The position numbers and the translations under genes were made by a program. A stretch of 64,000 bases of DNA from Rehmannia glutinosa. Its lineage: Eukaryota > Streptophyta > Magnoliopsida > Lamiales > Orobanchaceae. Positions 48,367 through 60,125 of the stretch are shown here, one piece after another. Every line of letters starts with the position of its first letter. Position 1 is the stretch's first letter. The notes below the pieces were generated by a model. That model saw only the letters and a list, made by a program, of their open reading frames with translations, had not been told where the DNA came from and searched no databases. Location of the stretch: the NCBI GenBank assembly GCA_016081115.2, contig CM071925.1, positions 12,690,441 through 12,754,440 on the forward strand. The letters are read 5' to 3'.

Positions 48367-50030
48367 ATGAGGAGATGTACTGAAGGTAGGAAGAAGATGA
48401 AATCTGCAACTGAGGTGATGATTAGTACTACATAGTCTTTGTTTTTGTTCCAATATACCTTTTTTTTTTAATTTGGTTTTTTGTGGAAAAAAACTTAATA
48501 TTTGAGTTGCAGGGATTAGCAGAAGCTGCAGGAAAATGTGTTGACATTGAAGACAGAATCAGTCAATTGGCCGATGATATTCTTATATCCATTATCTCTC
48601 GATTGAGCTTGCGAGAAGCTACAGCCACTAGCATCCTTTCGTCTCATTGGCGATATCTCTACGCCTACTCCTCCCGTCTCGACTTTCCTCCTTTTAAACC
48701 AGAGTCAAGTCCTCCTTTTAGGGAATGTGTTGAAGAAATACAAGAAAAAAGATTTCCAAATTACATAAACACAGTCAATTATATCTTGGATTCACACAAA
48801 GGCAGTCGAGTAAAAGAATTTATGGTGCACATGCACTGTTTGGAAGGAGCCAATATTGAGAGGTGGATCGAGTTTGCATTGGCTAGGAAAGTCGAAATCT
48901 TCGACTTACAGATGCATTATTTAGTAGGTGCTAGGCGTGGCCATTACTCTCTTGGACTTTCAAATTTGATTAGGACAAATAGTGGGCAGTTACTACCTGA
49001 CCTTAAATGCCTTAGAATAATGTCTTTATCTGCTGTTCATGTCAATGATGCAGAGGTTGAGCTTTTGCTCTCCACTTCTCCTCTTCTGGAGAGCTTATCT
49101 ATTGAATTGTCTGACGGGTTGACAAACGTCTTGATTGTTGGTCATTCACTACTCTTGAAGCATTTAGGTATAACTTATGCTGCTAATCTTCAATCTATTG
49201 AGATTTGCAACATGATGAACCTCGTTTCGTTGAGGTGTTATGGTTTGCCATCTACATATGTGCTTCGACTCAGTAATGTCCCAAAGCTTATTGAGTTCGA
49301 CACTAGTGACCAAAGGGGTAACACACTCGAACAAGTCTTGCCCAGAATACCGTCTTGCATACTTGATCAACTGCGGCTACTTAAGCTATCAACCCAAACC
49401 ATTTTTATACAAGTATGCTTTTTCTTGTTAAGTATGCACATTTACATAAATCTGATATTACTATCAAATGAATATGTCTGATGTTGCATGCAGTACACTA
49501 GCCCAACATACATGCTTCCTGAATTAGTAAATTTGAAGCATCTAGAGCTGAAAGTTCATATGTGGAGGCTCACAGATAATAATGATGCACTCTTTCCTTT
49601 GGTTGAAGCATGTCCTTCATTGGAGGAACTTGATATAAAGGTGCGTTAGTAGCATCCACCATTTGCCTTTCCCATGTTAGTATAAGTTTTATTAGGTGAA
49701 AATATATATATTGTCTGATAATCAACTGTTGTTGTACAGTTCTTGTGGGCGTACTATAGTATAGAGTTTGAAGACAGGGAGATCTATAATTTTCGTCCCA
49801 TGAAAAAGTTATCTCCTAATCTCAAAAAGTTGAAGCTCTCGGGATATTTGGGAAGCCCATCAGAATTGGAATTTGCTCTGTTTATTTTGAAACATGTTGA
49901 TGCTCTCCAAGAATTGATTGTTCAACCTAATTCTGATATGTCCAAGAAAATCCAACGACGGGCAGAAGCTCGCGCACGGATGCATTTTCGAAGGAGAGTT
50001 CGAAAATCAGTTAAATTAGTAATCATTTAA
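48367..50030 (+). CDS. F-box/LRR (FBD-like) protein, intact four-exon gene
   Basis: Predicted product of 461 residues from exons 48367-48414, 48513-49412, 49494-49640 and 49740-50030. All introns are GT-AG and all junctions are in phase 0. Residues about 30-70 form the F-box (EDRISQLADDILISIISRLS ... SSHWRYLYAYSSRLDF), which binds SKP1 in SCF ubiquitin ligases. The middle has leucine-rich repeats (LPDLKCLRIMSL, LSTSPLLESLSIEL, MLPELVNLKHLELKV, CPSLEELDIK), and the end (LKKLKLSGYLGSPSELEFAL) resembles the FBD/AtMIF1-type C-terminus. The first exon ATG is chosen because it joins in frame; shorter starts are possible. The substrate is unknown. This family expands fast in plants, so expression is not assured, but no disabling change is visible. 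Confidence 0.88.
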
Positions 50031-50346
50031 CATATCAATCTCTTATTAATGAACATGATTTATTTATGGTTATCATTTATCAGCATTTGATAATTATTGG
50101 AAAATAATGTTTAGTGGCGTTTACGTGAAAATGCTACCTATATTTAGTTGTGTATAGGAGGACTATTAATGCCTTAATCTCACTTCATTTGGTTCCTTTT
50201 ATTCCAAATAGTACGGTATCTAATGCGTTTTGTTCGACATCATCTATTAGCATATGCAAAGTGTGCTCGAAAAGATGTACTAGGTGGAAAATTTTATAAC
50301 AAGGTGGTCTTATATGTGGTTGTCTTATTGATTTTTTATTATACTA

Positions 50347-50385
50347 GTTTGTTGTGCGAGCAACGCACGTAATCCAAATAATTCT
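50347..50385 (-). mobile_element. Helitron 3' terminus (minus strand)
   Basis: On the minus strand: hairpin GTGCGTTGCTCGCAC, a short spacer and CTAG followed by T. It faces right, but no minus-strand 5' end is evident before 51053. The AT-rich sequence 50386-51050 contains no gene. Confidence 0.55.
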
Positions 50386-51052
50386 TTTTTTATTCAATTA
50401 AGCTTATATCTTATAAATAACATAATTTTTTATTAAATTACTTTTTTAATATAGTAAATGTCACTCGTGAGTTTGATCCTGAAATAAAATTTATAAAATT
50501 AAAATTAAACTTCTTAATAGGTGAAATATGGTTAGAATATTTTGACTGAAACACGATACTTACATGATATTATCATTGAATAAAATATAATGGATATAAA
50601 AAAAACTAAAGAGTACTTAAAAAAAAAAGAAGATATTCAAATAACTCATTTTGATCGATTCAACTCTTGCTTTACTTTTTTAAGTGTCATTTTTCTTCAT
50701 GTTTGGATGTAAAAACTTGGGTTATCAAATTTTAGGATGGAAAATTACACAATTAATTATTTATAATGAATCTAATGCAAAAAATATTAAATATCAATTC
50801 ATTTCTCAACCTATATTTATTTTCAAAAATTTGCATTCAACCAAATATATTTTCAATTCTCATGCGAAAGCCATCATCCACTCTCAATTGAAATGTGGCG
50901 TAATGATCCCTTAGCTCCACATAATATTCTCACTCGCACGTTGTTCCTGATTAAATTAAATATTTTTATATTAGAAATGAAGATAAAATAAACTAATCAA
51001 TATAATTGGAAATGATCAATAAATTAAAATTGAAAGAAAAGTCTAATGTTTA

Positions 51053-51063
51053 TCTACTATCTA

Positions 51064-51110
<47 letters not shown>

Positions 51111-51160
51111 CTATCTTAAAAGGCTGAATATTTCTGTAAAAATATTGTAGGACTAAAATA
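51053..51160 (+). mobile_element. Helitron 5' terminus with expanded (CTAT)n
   Basis: TCTACTATCTACTATC... TCTACTATCTTAAAAGGC, then AATATTTCTGTAAAAATATTG and ACTAAAATACCC. The same words start the element at 60045. A plain CTAT microsatellite (about 51066-51110) has expanded within this terminus. No 3' end was found to the right. Confidence 0.55.
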
Positions 51161-53983
51161 CCCTTAATTAAAGTATTAGGTGGATTAATTATAAAAGATA
51201 AAAATGTACTTTTCATGGATTTCTCAATGGTTGTGTCTTTTAGGATGGGTTGTGTCTTTTAGGATACTCTCAATCTTCAGTAATCCTTCGCTTGACGACA
51301 AATTGATCAAGGTATGGGCAGTTCTCTCTTACTATTTCCATCTATCTTTTTTCATTTGGTTACTTTGATGGAATTTCATTGAATTCATTATATTCATTGG
51401 CGGAAAGTAGCGGACTTCTTCTCTGATTTTTTCTTCTTTCTATTTTTACCAAATATTTGGCTTAGGAGCATAATTTATTCTTTTGTTGATTTTACACTTT
51501 CTTTGACATGAATCAGTTTTAAGTTTCTTTCTTTTTACGATTTTCATAGTCTCAAGGATTTGGGCTCAACTATGTGGTGGGTCTTTTTGTGCGTATCAAC
51601 TAATTTAGATTATTGAAAATAATTTTCGAGATTCAACTGGATGCCATTTTCCAAATGGTGTTTCAAGACCTTGCATCATTTGCCAGCCAGCAACCAAAAT
51701 TAACATGGTAAGGTTTAGGTTGTCCATATATCGTGGCATAAAGTTTTTGCTGTGATGGTTCCTGTTAGCCTTGCTACAAGTATCAATCTTCTTGAATTTT
51801 TTTTTGAGGTAGTTTAAAGAAATTTGTCTTTGATATAATTTGTTTTCTCGTGGTACAGATTATTGAGGACTGGGCGATTCATGTCAAATCTAAAGCAGGT
51901 AACTTGTTTAATTTGTTCAAGAGAATAACATGTTGAGATGCTTGTAAAATGGTACTGAAATGTGCTTTTCTACATCATTTGATGAACACAGTCAATCAAC
52001 AGTGTTATGAAAATATAAACAAAGAAATGTTATTGCATTATGATAACTTGGCTATCCCCGTCATTCTTTGTCCAACCAACAAGATTGGTGATGATTGTAT
52101 GATGGGAAAGTTGGAAACACTGTTATTAAAACAATGAACTCCTGTTTTGCATTGATTTCAAGTAACTTGCATGATTTCCATTTTGCATCCAATTAAAGTT
52201 GTAATGTGTCTGAGCAGAAATATATATCCCTTCATAAATTAGAAGCAGATGGTAATGAATTATCAGATCATCTTCTTAAGATCTTTTATTCGTTGTTGTC
52301 CTGACGGACATTTCCGTTAACCAAATGAGTTCTGTAAATTCAAGAAAAATGCATTGCTTATTGGAAGCTATTGATTACATAAATGAGAAGTTGAAATAAG
52401 TTAAGGAGAAAATATGTTTGTGGGGATTGTGATTGTGAAATTCATAGCAGCAATACAAAGCTAGAATTCAGTTTGATTTTATCAGAAGTGCTTCCTTTTG
52501 ATGCTACAATATATAATATAATACATAAATTCTGGTATTTGTGTAAAAATATTGTAGGACTAAAAGGCTGAATATTTCTGTAAAAATATTGTAGGACTAA
52601 AATACCCTTAATTAAAGTATTAGGTGGATTAATTATAAAAGATAAAAATGTACTTTTCATGGATTTCTCAATGGTTGTGTCTTTTAGGATGGGTTGTGTC
52701 TTTTAGGATACTCTCAATCTTCAGTAATCCTTCGCTTGACGACAAATTGATCAAGGTATGGGCAGTTCTCTCTTACTATTTCCATCTATCTTTTTTCATT
52801 TGGTTACTTTGATGGAATTTCATTGAATTCATTATATTCATTGGCGGAAAGTAGCGGACTTCTTCTCTGATTTTTTCTTCTTTCTACTTTTACCAAATAT
52901 TTGGCTTAGGAGCATAATTTATTCTTTTGTTGATTTTACACTTTCTTTGACATGAATCAGTTTTAAGTTTCTTTCTTTTTACGATTTTCATAGTCTCAAG
53001 GATTTGGGCTCAACTATGTGGTGGGTCTTTTTGTGCGTATCAACTAATTTAGATTATTGAAAATAATTTTCGAGATTCAACTGGATGCCATTTTCCAAAT
53101 GGTGTTTCAAGACCTTGCATCATTTGCCAGCCAGCAACCGAAATTAACATGGTAAGGTTTAGGTTGTCCATATATCGTGGCATAAAGTTTTTGCTGTGAT
53201 GGTTCCTGTTAGCCTTGCTACAAGTATCAATCTTGAATTTTTTTTGAGGTAGTTTAAAGAAATTTGTCTTTGATATAATTTATTTTCTCGTGGTACAGAT
53301 TATTGAGGACTGGGCGATTCATGTCAAATCTAAAGCAGGTAACTTGTTTAATTTGTTCAAGAGAATAACATGTTGAGATGCTTGTAAAATGGTACTGAAA
53401 TGTGCTTTTCTACATCATTTGATGAACACAGTCAATCAACAGTGTTATGAAAATATAAACAAAGAAATGTTATTGCATTATGATAACTTGGCTATCCCCG
53501 TCATTCTTTGTCCAACCAACAAGATTGGTGATGATTGTATGATGGGAAAGTTGGAAACACTGTTATTAAAACAATGAACTCCTGTTTTGCATTGATTTCA
53601 AGTAACTTGCATGATTTCCATTTTGCATCCAATTAAAGTTGTAATGTGTCTGAGCAGAAATATATATCCCTTCATAAATTAGAAGCAGATGGTAATGAAT
53701 TATCAGATCATCTTCTTAAGATCTTTTATTCGTTGTTGTCCTGACGGACATTTCCGTTAACCAAATGAGTTCTGTAAATTCAAGAAAAATGCATTGCTTA
53801 TTGGAAGCTATTGATTACATAAATGAGAAGTTGAAATAAGTTAAGGAGAAAATATGTTTGTGGGGATTGTGATTGTGAAATTCATAGCAGCAATACAAAG
53901 CTAGAATTCAGTTTGATTTTATCAGAAGTGCTTCCTTTTGATGCTACAATATATAATATAATACATAAATTCTGGTATTTGTG
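51117..53983. repeat. Near-identical tandem duplication, two units of about 1.43 kb
   Basis: Unit 1 is 51117-52543 and unit 2 is 52561-53983. They differ by only a few substitutions and a small indel near 51790/53230. The 17 bases between them (52544-52560) are a further copy of 51137-51153, so the junction is a partial third repeat. Each unit contains exon-like stretches. The units begin inside the Helitron 5' terminal sequence. Confidence 0.9.
51859..52400 (+). pseudogene. Exon-like gene fragments in tandem unit 1, family unknown
   Basis: A 40-bp stretch (51859-51898) with AG and GT borders reads IIEDWAIHVKSKA. Near 52218 another reads KYISLHKLEADGNELSDHLL before a stop. Near 52311-52399 a third ends LLEAIDYINEKLK with a stop. 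They look like pieces of a split host gene carried by a transposon. The parent gene is not recognised. The same pieces occur 1,440 bases later in unit 2. Confidence 0.4.
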
Positions 53984-54107
53984 GAGGTATTTGATGGTGT
54001 TATATCCAATGATTTTCAACTCTTTTAAAAATTGTCATTATGCAGAGAACAAGGAGGAGCCAGAGAGTTGTTATTCTCGGCGATTGTCCAAAGCGACTGA
54101 ATTATAA
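53299..54107 (+). pseudogene. Exon-like gene fragments in tandem unit 2 and just beyond, family unknown
   Basis: Repeats the pieces of unit 1, then adds sequence present once. After an AG at about 54045, a short open stretch reads NKEEPESCYSRRLSKATEL and stops at 54107. It may be the terminal exon of the same captured gene. No function can be assigned. Confidence 0.35.
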
Positions 54108-55071
54108 CCACATCATCAGAGGATACCAATCATCAAACAACTGTAGCTTAAAGTGGTAAATAGATTTCTCTTGACATTGAATTTTTTTTATTGTGAAACA
54201 TTGAATATGGATCCGACTAAAATTCGGAACACCTGAGTGTTTGTCAAATTGTAATCCTTGTATACGATTTCATAACTTCAATTGAGAAAAGAATTACAAA
54301 TTAACTTGATATAGATTTTGTGATATACAAACTTATGATATAAAAAGATAATGTGCATCATTATGATATATGACTATAATGCATTGCTCAATTATATCAA
54401 GTATTTTAACTTTTTATTCTTCTTTTCCTCGCTAAAATTCTCGGTTCAAATATACTTAGTAGGACCACTAATTAGATTCGGTGAATTATCATAAGATGGA
54501 AATATGAAAGTCATGATGGGGCAAATATCCGACAATTAATATTTGATTAGTTATGTAAGAGGATTAGTGTATGTAGACAACATTAGAGGCTTCTCGTAGG
54601 AATATACAATGTTCAACTATCAGTAATTGAGTGTTGTTGGTCTAATCTTCATTGCCTTAATTTGATGATTATCACACCATAATCACTTTATAGTAGTTGA
54701 ATATATTGGAATTTTGATAGAATTTTGTTTCCATGTCAGAATATACCTTTAAATTTGTTGTTTTAAAAACTACAGAGGTTGATTTGATCTGTTATGATGT
54801 TTGTGTGTGAAAATGAACACTTTTGCATCTGACCGCATATTTTATTGTTCTGGTCACTTTTTAGCAAATAAAAAATTATCTTGGTTGTGGAGTTTGTGGG
54901 TGGCATTTTGTTGTTTAATAGTAGTGGAAAAAAAGCTTTTGTTAATAGGCATTTCCTCTTCTCGGTTTTCATGGTTTTGTTGTTTCATTGCATTTTTGTA
55001 GTGAAAAACCTGATAGTTTGTGTTTGGCATAGTTGAGCTTAGTATTGTTTGAGGAATGAAAGGAAAAATGT

Positions 55072-55102
<31 letters not shown>

Positions 55103-56450
55103 ACTGCACCTTATCCCACTATGTGGAGTACGTTTTTTTTTTGTGATTGTAGAAATTCATTAACTTTATTCTTGTTTTTAATGCTGATGTAAAACGTTCC
55201 AATGACACGAACTGAAGTTGCTCATTTGTTGATATTATATCTGGGCATTACCATTTCTAAGTTTTCTCTTGCAACTTTTGATATCATGCAAGAATTACTC
55301 AATTGTCAGTGGCGTTTATTGTTTGGATTCTCTAGCAAGATGGAAATATGATATTCCTTTCCTATGGTATCAGGACATGTCGGTTGTGATATGTTTCACT
55401 GGCAGATAATTATAATCGGTCACATGACAGTCCGTATGCTCGAGTATGTAGATTATTTCGTTATTAATAGACAATAAGACAATTAGACAGTTATTTGTAA
55501 AGTTGTTCTATCTCTCTCTCTCATTGCCTATTTATACTTTTTCATCTGTCACTCTACCAATCTTTGCAGATAACACTCTTTGACGGTTATCTTTGTAGAG
55601 AGTTGAGTTTCTGGTGACGACTCCAACTCCGAACGCTAAGCTAATTCGCTGACTTAACTAGCAAGATAAACTAAACGATGGTTAAAGGTGAAAAAAAAAG
55701 AGAAGAAAAAAAGTTGTCAGTCAATGGATTTGCCTCGAGAGAAGACACCTTTTTTACATCTTGACCTCTTTCTTTATATAGATATTCATTTTCCTATAGG
55801 TTTTCTCTGTTTCTTATTTTTTTTCTTTTGTTTTATTTTATTTTCAGTCATATTATGGTGAAGTATGATAATAGAGAATGATGGAATCAATTAAGACATA
55901 AGATTCAAATTGAGACAGTGCAGGTTTTTCCTATCTCATTCAGTGTCCTTTCCTTATGTCTCTTGGTAATGTCCTTCTAGAACAATGTTAGTTATCATCT
56001 GAATTTGATACGAATGACCATCACTCAAGGACTTTGGGAGAAGGAGAATACCAAGAGCATCTCTATCAGATTACCTAAATCTTGAAAGAAATAAAAATAA
56101 AGAAGTTTTATTCAAAAATACTCGAATAAACATTATCTTAAAGTGTTATTGTGAAAAATAATTTCCCTCCAAACACATCTATCGCACATAATGGCTTTCT
56201 TCACATATATGTAAAAGTTTTTCAAGAAGTTTTATTCAAAAATACTCGAAACAAATTTTCGCACTCAATAAATTCATAAAAATACTTTTCATTCGAAAAA
56301 GGCCCTAGGATATGTTTCTCTTGATTCACATCTAATTAATGTGGATTAAGTTCTGGGCACCATGGGTTCTTGTTATCTGTCGTCTTGGACTCTTGATTAA
56401 GCTATTTCGCACTCAAAATCTAGCTAAATAAACTCCTGCTGCGACGATTG
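54108..56450. other. Gene-less AT-rich stretch with a possible SINE remnant
   Basis: No supported gene. At 55072-55102 is an (ATC)n microsatellite followed by ACCTTATCCCACTATGTGGA and a T-run. That resembles the 3' end of plant Au-type SINEs, but no A/B-box promoter was identified, so the SINE call is weak. Confidence 0.4.
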
Positions 56451-56576
56451 TCCAGGACATCTGCAACTCCACCTTGACCTCCACCGTCGACTGTCGCGTC
56501 TGGGCCGCCATCTCCGCCTTCCCCTCCGGTCACCATTCGTTCTACTCCGACGCCTTCCCCCTCAGGTAAGTTGACA
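56450..56576 (+). pseudogene. GC-rich exon-like fragment, family unknown
   Basis: A C-rich stretch, open in one frame (ATIVQDICNSTLTSTVDCRV, then WAAISAFPSGHHSF), ending at a CAG|GTAAGT donor. Its base composition stands out from its AT-rich neighbours, which suggests an exon carried in from a gene. No in-frame ATG is linked to it and no family is recognised. Confidence 0.4.
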
Positions 56577-57573
56577 ATCTTTATTAATTTTGTCCGTTAG
56601 GGCACCCAAACACGATTTCGTTGTTGAGTAATCCAGAATTAGCTTTTCCCCAAAATCCTGAAATTTGGAAACCCTAGGCCCAAATCATGTAATTCTTCAT
56701 TATTATGAGTTATTTCTCCTTGTTTTCGATTGTTTGTTAATTGTGTCATCAAAATCCCAATTTTTTATATTTCTGATGCATGTTATAGTTTTGAAGAAGA
56801 TATACTGTACACAATGACGATTTGGATAGGGAATGTTTATTGCTTGGAAAAGGTCTTTTGATGTTTGTAGACAGTCGATTATGTATTTGTGTTGTTATTT
56901 TAGTGAACTAATGAATTTGTATATTCTTAGAGGATGAACTATCTTCTTATAATTTAGTGACTACTTGTATAATATAAATACGTAACAGTCTGCAGCTTTA
57001 AAATATTTGCTCTATAGTTTCTGATTCTTGCAGCCATTGGTATCTTAAGTGTTCTATCACATCTTCCCATCATTGTCGAGAAATTATAGGAACTATTTTG
57101 AGTTGTTATTTCTGCCCAAACATTGAATAGAAAACATGTTTAAATAGAAGCATCCAATGATATAGAACCAATGGTCTATTAGTGCCCTAAGATAGTTTTA
57201 AATACAACTTATGTTTATGACAGAAAGTGGATAGTTTCTATATGTTGCTTGTGTGAGGAGAAGTAGATGTCTATATCAGTAAAGATCCTTTATGAGAAGA
57301 GCATTGAAAATTCCATGTGTTACATGCAAGCAACAATATATCAGCAATCGTAAGAAGTATATGCATGGTGGTACTTAGCAGGGAGTGTGGAACTCTAATG
57401 ATGTAATTGGAGATATGTTTTGTGAGGTTAACACGTAAATTGTTAAAAGTCATATTCCTTTGCTATTCTTTGACAAAATAGGGCACTTAGGAGCTTTCAA
57501 CTGAGTGAAATAGCATAATTTCATCTTTTCCTTGTAGTTCATTTTTAATATTAACTGCTCATTTGTTATGCAG

Positions 57574-57926
57574 GAGCGATTTGTAAATATCCCGGATGAT
57601 GTAATTCGTCGTGCATTAAAAGTACTATTAGGTATGTCTACTTCTGAGTCTTTTTTGTATGTGTATATGTCTTTTTCCTTGAGATGTTTTTCCAACTGAA
57701 TATTCTCCGTACAGATGAAAGAAACAGCCCACTCCTAATTCACTGCAAACGAGGAAAGGTACTTATATATTTCGTCTCTTTTTCTTAACTATTCAAGCAT
57801 TAAGAGTGATTTCTCAGACTAACGTATGCATATCTTTGTGTGATTAAAGCACCAGACTGTTTTGGTGGGATGCCTTAGAAAATGGCAAAATTGGTGTCTG
57901 GCTTCAATTTTTGATGAGTACAAGAG
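57574..57926 (+). pseudogene. Atypical dual-specificity phosphatase (PFA-DSP/Siw14-type) fragment, catalytic Arg lost
   Basis: Three exons in phase (57574-57631, 57715-57758, 57850-57926) encode FVNIPDDVIRRALKVLL, then LLIHCKRGK, then HQTVLVGCLRKWQNWCLASI and FDEYK. This matches the C-terminal half of plant and fungal Siw14-like phosphatases, which hydrolyse phosphate from inositol pyrophosphates or phosphoproteins. The HCxxGxxR active-site loop keeps its Cys, but the essential Arg is Gln and one following residue is missing. The N-terminal half and the usual C-terminal end are absent. It is a captured, inactive fragment. Confidence 0.8.
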
Positions 57927-59030
57927 GTTTGCAGTGAAATTTCGGTTCGGTTCGGTTTGGTTTACTTTCACTTCATAAGGACCAAAAGTCCCACAGAGAT
58001 TCTTATATTTGCATGATCTGTGAGTTTAATCGTGGCCTTGTTTGGTTTTTGCTCTTACTTTAGTTCGAATATTGGTTTTTGAGCTTCTGTGAAATTATCA
58101 ATGGAGAGTGGGTGATTTCTTATCCATGTTTGTTGAGCTTCTGCATGTGAAATTATCATTGGAGAGTGGACACTATGTTATATTCTAACATTTCAGTAGG
58201 TACAGTTGATCAATTCTTGTGGACAAAAAAATACTGCTTACTGTATGTTCCATTTTGAAAACATGAAACCAACAAGGGGCTAATCCACTTCCAATTTCAA
58301 CAGTGTGCAATTGGGCTAAACTACTTTCTGTAGGTAGTGCTTTTTATTGGACATTTTGTCAATCTGGTGTTTGTGTATAAACTTTTTTCCGTTTGTTTCC
58401 GTAAGATTGAAAATCTTTCTGTTATTTTTTCCCCTCCTTACATATTGTGTTTTTATGTAGCTCAAAAGTGTGAGACTGATCGAGTTCATGTGTATTTTAA
58501 TGTATTGAAGTTCCGCTAGTAGTTGTTCTTATTATTTTTTTTCTTTTATTCAGTATGATATGCCTTCTGGACATTGGTGTTTTTATATAAAGTTATAAAC
58601 TATATCGATAGGAAATCAATTTATTTCCAATTTGATTTGCAGCTTTAGAAATCTTAAGTGTTTTCTTTTCAATTTTTTACTGAATGTTTATGTTTGTATC
58701 TTTGTGGATAATAATTTAGTGGGATTTCCTTTTATGTACCTCTGTTATTTAACTTAACTCATTTTGTTCTAGAGACAATATTTAAACTTTTATATGTATG
58801 CAGACCCATAGACAGTGTTGGAGCATTTGCGTGTCTTGTTTTAGCTCATAGGGGATGCAATTTTTTCTCACTTTCGTATTGAGTTTTATACTAATCAGAT
58901 GATTGGATAAGCTTAGTACTTGAGGATCAATTTAACCCTTTTTAATGTTTTGACATGGTTTAAAGTGATTGTGATCCTTTTTGGTCATTGTAATGATTTG
59001 ATGATGTATTGACTTGAGTGTTGTCTACAG

Positions 59031-59142
59031 TATGTTCTGACTTGGTACATGGTGCCACGGAGAAAAGGCTGAGAACAAAGGGACCAGTGTCTGCCAACGA
59101 AGATTCTTAACATCACTACTGGGAAGTCTCCTTATGGTGAAG
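59031..59142 (+). pseudogene. RPS20: Ribosomal protein uS10 (RPS20) exon fragment, frameshifted
   Basis: After an AG acceptor the sequence reads CSDLVHGATEKRLRTKGPV, close to the conserved core of eukaryotic 40S protein uS10. One missing base then shifts the frame, after which PTKILNITTGKSPYGEG continues the family sequence up to a GTAAGA donor. That exon end fits the GEG-T junction of the family. N- and C-terminal parts were not found. Retained intron borders mean this was copied as DNA, not from mRNA. Confidence 0.78.
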
Positions 59143-59346
59143 GTAAGAATACTGTTACAAATGTTGGAGATTATATTTTTTCATGTTTTTGTTCATATGA
59201 ATCTGAAAGGTTTTGCATTGTCATGTAAATATGTAATTGACTTATCTTGTGTTATTACTAAAATATCGGTGTTCGTACTTGTTAATTGTCTTGTTAAATT
59301 AGTACTTGTTACTTGTCTTATTTATTTTTATTTTTTAAATACGCAG

Positions 59347-59391
59347 GTGGTTCTTGATCCGGCGAAGGTCGAGAAAATGGTTTCCAAGTGA
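59347..59391 (+). pseudogene. Short terminal exon-like fragment, family unknown
   Basis: After a GCAG acceptor, reads VVLDPAKVEKMVSK and a stop. It is not the normal end of RPS20. It may come from another captured gene; the length is too short to name it. Confidence 0.3.
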
Positions 59392-59749
59392 ATGACCACA
59401 CAATGTTCTTCAGCAGAAGCTACCTTACCGTAACTTTAGTTCTAAAACTACCAGATAATTGTTTGAATTATAAGTCTTATTAGTTATATTTTGGAGACGT
59501 GAGTTATTCTTATCACATTATATTGAGATACTTTTGTTTTAGTTTCAAGTGAATGATGGAGCGTTCAATATTATTATACTGTTTAAATAATATTTTAGGA
59601 TAAATTTTGTCTCTTCGTTTTTTAAATTTGATTTATAAATTTTGTTGTTCCTCTCCTGTTGTATTTTGTTTGCTCTTGTTGGTCACATGATTAAATGGTG
59701 GGAAACATAAGTTTGGTTGAATATTGAAAGCAGAAAAATTGTCGTAAGA

Positions 59750-60042
59750 TGACGCTTCTTTTATAAAGTGATATCTACTGAATACAAATACGGGATAACG
59801 CTTATTCCCAAAAGCGCTATCAGTTTAATCTCAGATAACGCTTTTTTATGCAGTGTTATCTTATGAATACAAATATGGGATAGCGCGTCCTCAAAAAAGC
59901 GTTGTCAAATATGCATCTTCTATAGCGCTTTAAAAGCGCTATCTACAGGATAGGGCTTCAGATAACGGTGGTTTCGATAGCACTTTGTAACGCTATCTAA
60001 AGGAAAAAAAAAACGTTATCTGAATGCTTTTTTGGCGTAGTA
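59750..60042. mobile_element. Remnant of a second CACTA-like family with AGCGCTATC repeats
   Basis: Direct and inverted copies of GATAACGCTT / AGCGCTATC fill this stretch. The right end, TTTTTTGGCGTAGTA, is one base from the expected TTTTTGGCGTAGTG. A matching CACTACGCC left end is not present, so it is truncated or the left end has decayed. Confidence 0.55.
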
Positions 60043-60044
60043 TA

Positions 60045-60125
60045 TCTATCTACTATCTATTACTATCTTAAAATCATGAATATTTCTGTAAAAAATTCAA
60101 ACAGACTAATATACCCCTTACATGT
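60045..60125 (+). mobile_element. Helitron 5' terminus (plus strand)
   Basis: TCTATCTACTATCTATTAC, then ATCTTAAAATCATGAATATT and CAAACAGACTAATATACCCC, preceded by A. It shares its ordered words with the terminus at 51053. It lies three bases from the CACTA-like end. No 3' terminus was found to the right. Confidence 0.55.

Noticed and set aside
51066..51110. Short regular repeats considered as a CRISPR-like array
   Set aside because: It is a simple CTAT microsatellite without spacers, in plant nuclear DNA.
55072..55130. Complete SINE
   Set aside because: Only a 3'-like word (TTATCCCACTATGTGGA) and a T-run are present; no polymerase III promoter boxes or target duplication were found.
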